Shown here in pieces: positions 9,131 through 16,495 of a stretch of DNA of 25,000 bases. Within the stretch, counting starts at the first letter, position 1. Every line of letters starts with the position of its first letter. The position numbers and the translations under genes are program-made. The DNA lies in assembly GCA_963575745.1 (NCBI GenBank), contig CAUYUJ010016057.1:135206-160205 (forward strand), in the 5' to 3' direction. The notes beneath the pieces are model-generated. The model was not told the origin of the DNA, did no database searches, and saw only the letters and a list, made by a program, of their open reading frames with translations. The DNA comes from Prorocentrum cordatum. Taxonomy: Eukaryota; Sar; Dinophyceae; Prorocentrales; Prorocentraceae.

Positions 9131-9568
9131 GCTGTGGCTTGGCATCGCTCGGGCGTGCGCATTTTCCTAAGCGAGGACCATCGAGGAACATCCTGAATCA
9201 TCTGGCGCGCAATAAGCACACGAGACCGAGGGATGCACGGGGAATGGACGTCCAAGCGATGGCAAGGTGGCTGCTTACCGGGTGTGCCCCGCTTCTGGGC
9301 GGTCTCGTGCGGGTCTGGCAGTCTCGGACGATTTTTGGGCGGTGCGTTGGGCGATCTGATCTTGGACGGTGCTGGGCAGTCTGGATTATGTGGTACTTCT
9401 GGCCTCCACGAAGCTCCGCGGGGAGCTCCTCCTCCTCCTCCTCATCATCCTCGCCCTTTGTCTCTGGGGGGGGGTCGTCGCCGCGGCTGGATCCGCCTCG
9501 AAGTGCTGGTCGGAAGGAGCTCCAGGACGGGCTCTGGAGTCGACTCCGGGGGGGGTCCAGGTTTCGCC
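9131..9568. other. spacer with degenerate GGGC-GTCT repeat
   Basis: 9138-9160 (CTTGGCATCGCTCGGGCGTG) is nearly identical to 18691-18713. From about 9290 to 9400 a degenerate 10-12 bp motif (GGGCGGTCTCG, TGGCAGTCTCGG, TGGGCAGTCTGG) repeats, similar in style to 21340-21610. A short TCC run lies at 9428-9455. No gene recognised. Confidence 0.45.
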
Positions 9569-9654
9569 TTAAGTCGGGCATGTCCTTCTACAGGAGGAAT
9601 ATTCAAAAATAGCCCCCAAAAAATATGGGGGTGATGTTTCTATGTTTCCCTACC

Positions 9655-9700
9655 ATCATGTGGTGTTGGGTCCTCGTTTTGAAGAGACAGCGCCCCGCGT
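9655..9700 (+). repeat. head module, copy C
   Basis: CATCATGTGGTGTTGGGTCC, TCGTTTTGAAGAGACAGCGC and CCCGCG match heads A and B. The upstream GACTGG..GTAGAC block of those copies is replaced here by the TIR end and a TATGGGGGTGATG stretch. Confidence 0.7.
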
Positions 9701-9749
9701 TTCTCTCCTCCCCTCCTCCTCCCCCTCCTCCCGCTCCTCCCACCCCTTG

Positions 9750-10411
9750 CGCCCCTCACACGCTTCGTGGCCCAATAGGGAGCTCCACCGAAGGCCCCAG
9801 TGGGACAGATCGCATGCAGTTCCACCCTCAATTTCGAAATACCCCTCACACGGTTCGTGGCCCAATAGGCAGTTGCACCGGATGCCCCAGTGGGAAAGTT
9901 CGTATGCAGTTCCACCCCCCATCTCTGCGTCCCCCTCACACGGTTCGTGGCCCCCTAGGGAATTCCATCGAAGGCCACGGTGGGAAAGTCCGCTTGCAGT
10001 GCCACCCCCCATTTCGGCGCACCCCTGACACGGTTCGTGGTCTCATTATAAGTTCCACCGAAGGTTCCAGTGGGAATGTTTGCACGCAGTTCCACCCAAT
10101 TTTGGCGCACACCTGACAGGTTTCGTGGCCCCGTAGGGCTCTACACCTACGGCCCCAATGGGAAAATCCGCATGCAGTTCCACTTCCATTTCGTCGCACT
10201 CCTCACGCGGTTCGTGGCCCCACAGGAAGCCCCCCCGCAGGCCAGTGGGAAAGTGCGCAAGCAGTTCCACACCGAATCTCGGCGCACCCTTCACACAGTC
10301 CGTGGCCCCATAAAGGGGCTCCACCGAAGGCACCAGTTGCAGGGTTCGCATGCAGTTGCACCCCCACTTCGGCTCATCTCTCATATGTTTCGCCGCCCGA
10401 TCGGGTGCTTT
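9750..10411 (+). repeat. satellite subfamily 1 (GGGAAAGT..GCAGTTCCACCC)
   Basis: About seven to eight units of 85-90 bp. The unit keeps CACACGGTTCGTGGCC and AGTTCCACCGAAGGCCCCAG but has TGGGAAAGTTCGCATGCAG, TTCCACCCCCATTTCGGCGC instead of the GCAGCGCCC..CCGCCGC part seen in arrays A and B. All units in the block share this variant. Confidence 0.9.
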
Positions 10412-10580
10412 ACCGACGACGATATACACAGTTACGGCATTCACAGCTGCATATGATGGGCCCTTCGCCAAGCTAATTCTTCCCAACCACCCAATCCTCC
10501 TTCTCCACCTCCTCCTCCTCCTCCTCCTCCTCCTCCTCCTCCTCCTCCTCATCCTCCTCCTCCTCCCTCCTCCCGTCACC
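10411..10580 (+). repeat. tail module copy C and TCC microsatellite
   Basis: TACCGACGACGATATACACA, GTTACGGCATTCACAGCTGC, ATATGATGGGCCCTTCGCCA then TAATTCTTCCC. This is followed by a run of about 20 CTCCTC units (10501-10570) and directly by the next satellite block, without a head module. Confidence 0.75.
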
Positions 10581-10584
10581 CCTC

Positions 10585-11690
10585 TCACTTTGGCACACCC
10601 CTCACACGTTTCGTGGTTCTATAGGGAGTTCCACCGAAGGCCCAAGTGCTACCGCCCGCATGCCTCACGCACACCCGTTTTGGCACACCCGTCACATTTT
10701 TTTGGGCCCCATGATGGGCTCCACCGACGGCCCCAGTGCCACCCCCGCATGCGTCGCGCAAACCCATGCCGCCACACCCCTCACACGGTTCGTGGCCCCG
10801 CATGGGGCTCTAACGAAGGCCCCAGTGCCACCGCAAGCATGCGTCACGGACACCCATTTCGGCACACCGCTCACACGGTTCGTGGCCCACAGGGGCAGCT
10901 CCAGTGAAGGCCCCAGTGCCACCGCCGGAATGCGTCACGCATACCCATTTCGGCACACCCCTCACACGTTTCGTGGCCCACAGGGAGCTCCACCGAAGCC
11001 CCAGTGCCACCGCCCGCATGCGTCACGCACACCCATTTTGGCACACCCCTCACACGTTTCGTGGCCTGACAGGGAGCTCCACCGAAGGCCCCAGTGCCAC
11101 CGCCCGCATGCGTCACGCACACCCATTTCGGCAGACCGCTCACACGTTTTCGTGGCCCCATAGGAAGCCCCACCGAAAGTCCCAGTGCCACCACACACAC
11201 ACACACTCACTCACTCACTCACTCACACACACACACACACATTTCGGCACACCCCTCACACGTTTTCGTGGCCCCATAGGGAGCTCCACCGAAGGCTCCA
11301 GTGCCACCGTCACGCACACATTTCGGCACACCCCTCACACGTTCCGTAGCCACACGGGGAGCTCCACCGAAGGCCCCAGTGCCACCGCCCGCATGCGCAC
11401 ACCAATTTCGGCACACCGCTCACACGTGTCGTGGCCGAAAAGGGAGCCCCACTGAAGGCCCCAGTGCCACCGCATGTATGCGTCACGCACACCCATTTCA
11501 GCAAACCCCTCACACGCTTCGTGGCCCCGTAGGGAGCTCCACCGAAGGCCCCAGTCCCACCGCCCACATGCGTCACGCACATCCATGTCGCACACCCCTT
11601 ACACGTCGTGGCCCCACATGGAGCTCCTCCGACGGCTGCGATGGCTGCGTTCGCACGCGCCCACCGCACCTATTTCGGCACACCTTCACA
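10585..11690 (+). repeat. satellite subfamily 2 (CCACCGCCCGCATGCGTCAC)
   Basis: About twelve 85-90 bp units. Core CACACGTTTCGTGGCCCCA, AGGGAGCTCCACCGAAGGCC, then CCAGTGCCACCGCCCGCATG, CGTCACGCACACCCATTTCG. Successive CACACG starts near 10963, 11051 and 11141 give spacings of 88 and 90. A short CA/CTCA tract (11190-11245) expands the CACGCACACC segment. Confidence 0.9.
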
Positions 11691-12587
11691 CGTTTTCGTG
11701 GCCCCATAGGGAGCTCCACCGAAGGCTCCAGTGGCTGCTTTCGCATGCCCCCACCAGAGACATTTTGGCACACCCCTCACACGTTTCGTAGCACCACGGG
11801 GAGCTCCACCGAAGGTTCCAGTGGCCAAGTTTCCATGCGTCCACGCCACCAATTTTTGGCACACCCCTCGCATGGTTCGTGGCCCCATAGGGAGCTCCAC
11901 CAAAGGTTCCAGTGGCCACGTTCGCATCCGTCCTTGCCACCCATTTTGCCACACCCTTCGCGCGCTTCGTGACTCCATAGGGAGCCCCACCTAAGGCTCC
12001 AATGGCGACTTCCCCATACGCCCCCGCCACCCACTTCGGCACACCACTCACACGGTTCGCCGCCCCATAGGAAGCTCCACCGAAGGCCCCAGTGGCGACG
12101 TTCCCACGCGTCCCCGCCATACATTGTGGCACGCCCCCTGGACGGTTCGTGGCCCCACAGGGAGCTTCACTTGAGGCCCCAGTGGTGACGTTCCCATACG
12201 TCCCCGCCACCCATTTTGCCACACCCTTCGCGCGTTTCGAGGCCCCACAGGGAGCTTCACCTAAGGCTCCAATGGCGACGTTCCCACGCGTCCCCGCCAT
12301 TAATTTTGGCACACCCCTGACACAGTTTGCCACCCCCTAGGGAACTCCACCTGAGGCCCCAGTGGCGACGTTCCCAGGCGTCCCCGCCACCCATTTTGAC
12401 ACGCCTCCCAGACGGCTCGTGGCCCCATAGGGAGCTTCACCTGAGGCCCCAGTGGCGACGTTCCCATGCGTCCCCGCCACCCATTTTGCCACCCTCACAC
12501 GGTTCGTGGCGTCATGGGAAGGTCCACCGAAGGCCTCAGTGGCGGCATTCCCATGCGCCCCCGCCACTCATTTTTGCAGGGAGCGCC
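11690..12587 (+). repeat. satellite subfamily 3 (GTGGCGACGTTCCCATGCG)
   Basis: About ten units with core TTCGTGGCCCCATAGGGAGC and TTCACCTGAGGCCCCAGTGG, then CGACGTTCCCATGCGTCCCC, GCCACCCATTTTG. The first units (11690-11990) are intermediate between subfamilies 2 and 3. Ends in the tail at 12588. Confidence 0.9.
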
Positions 12588-12660
12588 ACCGAAGACGATA
12601 TCCACAATTGCGGTGTTCGCATCTGCGGTTGGTTGGGTCTTCGCCGGGATAATTCTTAAA
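12588..12660 (+). repeat. tail module, copy D
   Basis: CACCGAAGACGATATCCACA, ATTGCGGTGTTCGCATCTGC, GGTTGGTTGGGTCTTCGCCG then GGATAATTCTTAA. This uninterrupted copy provides the empty-site reference for the insertion in copy B. Confidence 0.75.
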
Positions 12661-12847
12661 CCATGCTTGAGTATTTTCTGAGTCTGTTTTATGCTCTTCC
12701 ATGATCTGTTTGCAGGAGCACATGCCCGACCTGACTCGAAGGTCCCAAACCCTCGTTGTGGCGCACCGTGCGGCTTGGTCTTCGGGGTTGCCGAGGTCAC
12801 CGCACGGCCTCCCACCGCACCGTCAAGGGCCCCCAAATTGTTGGCAG

Positions 12848-13070
12848 CCTCCCCGAGGCTCGCGGAGGCGATGCTCAGCAAGGACTTGTCGCCGGGCGAG
12901 CGCTGGAAGGCGGCCCAGTCGATGGCCGAGCTCGGCGCGAAGGCTGGCGCAGACGCCGCGAAGGCCCTCGCCAAGACGCTGCTGCTGAAGGCTCCGGGGC
13001 AGCCGGGCGCGGACCCGTACGTCCGCATGGGCGCGGCGAGCTCGATCGCGAGGCTCGAGGGCTCCGCCAG
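12848..13070 (+). CDS. HEAT-repeat protein, first recognised exon
   Basis: HEAT (armadillo-type) repeats are pairs of helices that stack into a scaffold for protein binding; the partner and pathway here are unknown. This exon encodes a helical pair RWKAAQSMAELG..AKALAKTLLL and the start of the next repeat, YVRMGAASSIARLEG. It ends at 13070 in a strong donor, CCAG|GTCAGG, leaving two bases of a codon, completed by the first base of the next exon. The 5' border is uncertain. I use the acceptor TTGTTGGCAG|CC. AG|G at 12857/12858 is possible, and an excellent-looking acceptor (pyrimidine-rich, TTTGCAG) lies at 12715, but that site is inside the end of the satellite element. The frame stays open from 12691. 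No start codon is assigned, so the gene is 5'-incomplete here. Confidence 0.6.
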
Positions 13071-13448
13071 GTCAGGGGGGTGCCAGAAGTTCGGGGCACA
13101 AGAACTGGACAAGGAAACATGGGGACGGAGACCAGCAACGTTGCTCCCAGACAGCCGGGCGTCTCGAAAAAATAGAGGCGGAGGCTGCTGATCTGCAGTG
13201 ATCGGTTTCTGGGGGCCCTCATGGGGCCTCGCGGACTCTCAAAAACGACTCGGGATGAGAAGCCAGTCCTGGGAAAGTGGCCGAGAGGTCGGGGGGACGT
13301 GTCCTGTCAAAATCGAGACGCAGGATGTCTGGGCTCGTTCATTTCGAACAGGGCTCGTTGCCGGTGTCGCCGCGACGTCCACTTCATACAGGAAGCCGCC
13401 TGCCCCACACCGGCCGCTGTCCCTTCTGGAAAACATTTGCTGTGGGGC
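13071..13448. other. proximal part of long HEAT intron
   Basis: Starts GTCAGG. Contains no recognised gene or repeat. Open frames on both strands here have no family signature and conflict with the HEAT splice model. Confidence 0.4.
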
Positions 13449-13634
13449 ATCGTACTCCAGATTTCGTAATAAAAGGGAGGGGGTCTGGACCCTCCAAGAC
13501 AAGCCATTTCAGACCTCCCCCGTGGGAGAACCCTCCAAAACATCGTCCCCAGACCCCTCAGGCCCTCCAAGATAGCCTGGAAGAGACCCCCCCCGAAATG
13601 AGACCCCCCTCCCTTTGTTACGAAATCTGGAGTA
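13449..13634. mobile_element. 186-bp TIR element within HEAT intron
   Basis: The left arm TACTCCAGATTTCGTAATAA, AAGGGAGGGGGTCT (13449-13482) and the right arm AGACCCCCCTCCCTTTGTTA, CGAAATCTGGAGTA (13601-13634) are reverse complements with only a few mismatches over 34 bp. The interior is rich in CCCTCCAAGA/CCCTCCAAAA motifs. No clear target duplication beyond TA. Non-coding. Confidence 0.85.
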
Positions 13635-13679
13635 ACCCATTTTGCTCCATATCCATGATCTGTTCGGCTCTCCGCGCCA

Positions 13680-13840
13680 GCCTGAGGCCTGCGACGGATG
13701 CAAACGGGGTCGACTGCGAGGACCTTCGCACGGTTTCCACGTGCAAGACGGCGCGCGCGTTCCCTCGTTTCCAGCGCGGCATGCCGCGCTTGCAGCCCGC
13801 GTAAGCCGCGGCGTAAGGTCGCTGCGTCCACTCGTGTGAG
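13680..13840. repeat. interspersed GC-rich repeat, copy 2
   Basis: Related to 7985-8165 in the same orientation: CCCTCGTTTCCAGCGCGGC, ATGCCGCGCTTGCAGCCCGC, GCCGCGGCGTAAGGTCGCTG. Lies inside the long HEAT intron, which indicates insertion of dispersed sequence there. Confidence 0.6.
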
Positions 13841-14157
13841 ACTCCTCTCTTCTCTCGGTGGCGGCCAAGAGGGGGAGGGATGACCCAGAGGGGGTTGGAT
13901 ATCATGACCGTGGCCATGCTGTCTCCCCAGATGTCATTCATTGCCCCTCTTCTGACTTCACTACGCCCCTTGCCACCCCCCCGGTCCTCTCGCATGCCTC
14001 GGGCCATGATCTGCGCACCCTCCTCTTGGACGCTCCCGTCTTGAGCGCCCCCGGTCCTTTGTCGCTCACCCGGGCCTCCCTGGGAAAGGACTGGGCCACA
14101 TTGGGCCAGGGCCCCCTTCGGCAGCGCCGCGCCCAGGTCGGCGATGCTCGGGCCGGG

Positions 14158-14332
14158 CGAAGGGGGGGGGTTGGGAAAGGGGGGGTTACGAAATTTGCTG
14201 CATGCAGCTGGTTTCGGCCTCACCGAGGGGCCCATTCCTCGATACATGGCCGCCCTCGGCGCCGGGAGGCGCCGGGAAAATCAGCTACCTGAGCTGATTC
14301 TCAAACCCCCCCTTTGCTATCCCCCCCTTTCG
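14158..14332. mobile_element. 175-bp TIR element within HEAT intron
   Basis: Left CGAAGGGGGGGGGTTGGGAA, AGGGGGGGTTA and right CAAACCCCCCCTTTGCTAT, CCCCCCCTTTCG are inverted copies of about 30 bp. Inner short palindromes (GCTGCATGCAGC; CAGCTACCTGAGCTG) and a GCCGCCCTCGGCGCCGGGAG core follow. Non-coding, in the intron ending at 15464. Confidence 0.75.
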
Positions 14333-14635
14333 CCCGACCCGAGAGTGACCCACTGCCAGAGGGGCCTCTGGTGGGGTTGCACAGTGGGGTCCCAGGGTCG
14401 GGGGCGACGATGGGGGAGAATAGCCCGGGTCAGTGCAATACACGCATTCGCGGGGGAGCCTCGCCGAAAGCACAGATCATCGACGCTTCTGAGCTAAAGT
14501 ATGTGTTGGCTATTTCGTGGACCACTCGCGTGTTGAGTCCTTCTTGCGGCATTGGCGGACCGAGGACAGAGCAAGCGAGGGACTACGAAAACACATTCGA
14601 ACACAGAAAACACTATTTAGCTCACGGCCACATGA
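14333..14635. other. intronic spacer
   Basis: Non-repetitive sequence between the TIR element and the GGA tract. No exon-like HEAT segment was found in any plus frame. Confidence 0.4.
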
Positions 14636-15435
14636 GAAGAAGCAGGAGGAGCAAGAGTAGCAAGAGGAGATGCAGGAGGCGGAGAAGGAGGAGGAGGAGG
14701 ATGAAAAGGAGGAGGAGGAGGAGGGGGAGGTGGTGGTTCAGGTTGAGATTGAGGTTCAGGAGGAGGAGGAGGAGGAGGAGAAGAAGAAGGAGGAGAAAGA
14801 GGAGTGCGGGCAAGAGGAGGAGGAGGAGGAGGAGGAGGAGGAGAAGGAGGAGGAGAAAGAACGGGAGCAACAGGAGGAGCACGACGAGGAGGAGGAGGAG
14901 GAGGAGGAGGAGGATAATAGGAGGAGGAGGGAGAGAAGGAGGAGGAGGAGAGAGGACGAGGAAGGAAGACGAAGAGGAGAGGAAGGAGGAGGAGGAGGAG
15001 GAGAGGAGAGGGGAGGAGGATGAGGAGGAGGAGGGGGAGGAGGAGGAGGGACATTGAGGGCCATCCGACACTGCCACCAGCCCGAGCCCGAGGGGGTAGG
15101 GGGAAAGGAAGGAAGGAGGAGGAGAAGGAGGAGGAAGAGCTGAAGGAGGAAGAGGAGGAGAGAGGAGGAGGAGAGGAGCAGGAGGAGGAGGAGCAGCAGG
15201 AGAAGGAGGAGGAGGATAGGAGAGGAGGAGGAGGAGGGAAGGGAGGAGGGAGGGGGGGAGGAGGAGGGAGGAGGGAGGAGGGAGGAGGGAGGAGGGGAGG
15301 GAGGAGGGAGGAGGGAGGAGGGAGGAGGGAGGCGGGAGGAGGGAGGAGAGGAGGAGGAGGAGGAGGAGGAGGAGGAGGAGGAGGAGGAGGGAGGAGGAGG
15401 AGGGAGGAGGAGGGAGGAGGAGGAAGAGAAGAGTA
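14636..15435. repeat. 800-bp purine (GGA/GAGGAG) tract in HEAT intron
   Basis: Almost pure A/G on the plus strand, mainly GGAGGA with GAAGGA and GGGA variants, and one break of normal sequence near 15055-15105. Such a polypurine strand would place a polypurine run just upstream of the exon acceptor at 15464, where a pyrimidine tract would normally be expected. Confidence 0.95.
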
Positions 15436-15464
15436 TCTGGACGATCTAGCAGCGCCGCGCCCAG

Positions 15465-15648
15465 GGGCGTCGGCGCCGCGGCGCTGGCGCACGCGCTGGA
15501 CGAGGACGCCGACAAGATGGTGCGCAGGCGCTGCGCCCAGGCGCTCGGGGAGTTGGGCCCCGACGTCGCAGGCGAGGCGGGCCTGCTGTCGCTGGCGGAC
15601 GCGCTGGCGACCGACGACGACGCCGCCGTGCGCTGCCACGCGGCCGAG
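15465..15648 (+). CDS. HEAT-repeat protein, internal exon
   Basis: Encodes two HEAT units: AALAHALDEDADKMVRRRCA, QALGELG, then GLLSLADALATDDDAAVRCH, AAE. The acceptor CGCGCCCAG|GGG supplies the base that completes the split arginine codon from 13070, giving an uninterrupted helix A of the repeat. The 184-nt exon ends at a codon boundary in GCCGAG|GCCC, a GC donor, which dinoflagellates are known to use. The pentamer GAGGC at this donor is repeated at the next acceptor (16073-16077). The repeat period between VR motifs is 35-36 residues. DDD/DED acidic turns before VR are typical of PBS-lyase-like HEAT repeats. The specific family is not identifiable. Confidence 0.7.
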
Positions 15649-15689
15649 GCCCAGGGGAGCCAGAAGTCACGAGCCTGGCGCCTCCTCCA

Positions 15690-15850
15690 TCCTCCTCGAT
15701 CCTCCTCCTCCTCCTCCTCCTCCTCCACCTCCTCCTCCTCCTCTCCCTCCTCTTGCTCCTCCTCTTGCTCCCGCTCCTCCTCCTTAACCTCCTCTTGCTC
15801 CCGGTCCTCCTCCTCCTCCTCCTCCTCCTCCTCCTCCTCCTCTTCCTCAT

Positions 15851-15903
<53 letters not shown>

Positions 15904-15905
15904 CC
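15690..15905. repeat. TCC and CAT microsatellites in HEAT intron
   Basis: CTCCTCCTC runs (15690-15842) are followed by about 17 CAT units (15849-15900). They lie in the GC-AG intron 15649-16075. On the opposite strand this is GGA/ATG repeat. Confidence 0.95.
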
Positions 15906-15930
15906 TCCTTGTGCTCCTCCTCTCGGTGCC

Positions 15931-16029
15931 CGGGGGGAAATGAGAAGGAGAAGTCCTTCTCAGAAGGCAGCGGGACTTCTCAGAAACCCTCGCGTTTTCC
16001 GAGAGATTTTCTGCGTCTCCTGGACTCAC
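15931..16029 (+). mobile_element. degenerate GGGGAAGTGAGA-family element in HEAT intron
   Basis: GGGGGGAAATGAGAAGGAGA, AGTCCTTCTCAGAAGG, ACTTCTCAGAAACCCTCGCG and TTTTCCGAGAGATTTTCTGC, then GGACTCAC follow the order of the complete element at 17997-18159. The right arm is degraded. It occupies the 3' part of intron 15649-16075, so this intron is at least partly element-derived. Confidence 0.55.
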
Positions 16030-16075
16030 GCAACGCATCCCGAACCGATCCCATCGTGACAGTCCCGCCCCAGAG

Positions 16076-16144
16076 GCGCTCGGCAAGTTCCCGCGCAGGG
16101 TCGGGGAGGGCGGCATCTCCGTCCTCATCTCGGGGAGCAAGACA
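16076..16144 (+). CDS. HEAT-repeat protein, small internal exon
   Basis: A 69-nt exon (23 codons) encoding ALGKFPRRVGEGGISVLIS, GSKT. Joined in phase to 15648 it completes VRCHAAE|ALGKF, the usual end of HEAT helix A, and supplies helix B. Acceptor CCCCAGAG|GCGC; donor ACA|GTGGCG (GT). The frame continues open past the donor, but the following residues have no HEAT character. Too short to be detected by an ORF search alone, so it rests on repeat periodicity. Confidence 0.6.
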
Positions 16145-16157
16145 GTGGCGCAACCAT

Positions 16158-16320
16158 ACATGTTCTGGACTTCTTCGCGGCAATTCCCGGCTCGGCGCTG
16201 GGCCCCCCCCCCCCCCCCCTGCGCGTGGAGCGCGCAAGCGGCGGCGCCGGAGGCGCCGCCAGGGGGGCCCAGCGCCGATCCGAGAAAGCCGCGCGGAGTT
16301 CCGAACGTTTATGTTTATGT
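16158..16320. mobile_element. introner-like TIR element filling intron 16145-16355
   Basis: Left arm ACATGTTCTGGACTTCTTCG, CGGCAATTCCCGGCTCGG, CGCTGGGCCCCCC and right arm GGGGGGCCCAGCGCCGATCC, GAGAAAGCCGCGCGGAGTTC, CGAACG..ATGT are imperfect reverse complements around a poly-C/GCGCGTGG loop. It occupies almost the whole 211-nt intron. Related sequence occurs inverted at 16712-16790 in the next-but-one intron and in part at 17648-17714. Confidence 0.65.
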
Positions 16321-16355
16321 TGCCTTCTGCTCCTCTGCACATCTCGGCCCTGCAG

Positions 16356-16364
16356 GTGGACAAG
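16356..16364 (+). CDS. HEAT-repeat protein, 9-nt microexon (Val-Asp-Lys)
   Basis: GTGGACAAG follows a CCTGCAG acceptor and precedes GATCGG (GA donor). Its three codons restore the acidic turn (T-VDK-DEG-VR). With it the distance between VR motifs is 36 residues, identical to the preceding repeat; without it the distance is 33. Reading straight through is impossible because TGA follows in frame at 16389. Alternatively, a single intron 16145-16495 is used and the repeat is short. Confidence 0.45.
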
Positions 16365-16495
16365 GATCGGCGACTTGGATCTGTCACGTGATGCAACTCG
16401 GAGGAGGAGTAGGAGGAGGAGGAGGATATAAAGAGGTTGGAGAGGAGGGGGATTCGGTGGGGAGGGAGAATTTTGCATCACGTGACGCCTACAAG
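16365..16495. mobile_element. 131-nt GA-AG intron with TIR and ACAAGGA duplication
   Basis: ACAAGGA occurs at 16360-16366 and 16491-16497, exactly spanning the two proposed splice junctions (ACAAG|GA). Inside, TCACGTGATGCAA (16384-16396) and TTGCATCACGTGA (16473-16485) are perfect 13-bp inverted repeats. GGA repeats and GGATATAAAGAGG fill the centre. Target duplication plus TIR plus co-located splice sites is the published pattern for introner transposons. Assignment as an introner is inference. Confidence 0.65.

Larger units (their letters stand above)
9569..12738 (+). mobile_element. 3.2-kb TIR-bounded element filled with satellite
   Basis: Left end TTAAGTCGGGCATGTCCTTC (9569-9588) and right end AGGAGCACATGCCCGAC (12715-12731) followed by CTGA are inverted copies sharing an 11-bp identical core, GTCGGGCATGT. 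Internal order: head-type sequence (9655-9700), satellite subfamily 1, a tail-like module (10411-10480), a TCC run, satellite subfamilies 2 and 3, tail (12588-12660), right end. The same terminal sequence bounds a 152-bp element at 19699-19850 and occurs at 1724 and 24913. No transposase is encoded, so it would be non-autonomous. It might also be two nested or adjacent modules, given the internal tail at 10411. Confidence 0.6.

Noticed and set aside
3584-12333. Long open frames across the satellites on both strands
   Set aside because: The unit is stop-poor, so several frames stay open at once with the same periodic peptide. No frame is preferred and no domain is recognisable.
14019-14160. 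Possible extra HEAT-like exon on the minus strand (LGAALPKGALAQ)
   Set aside because: Too short, on the strand opposite to the supported gene, and explained as well by stop-free GC-rich sequence.
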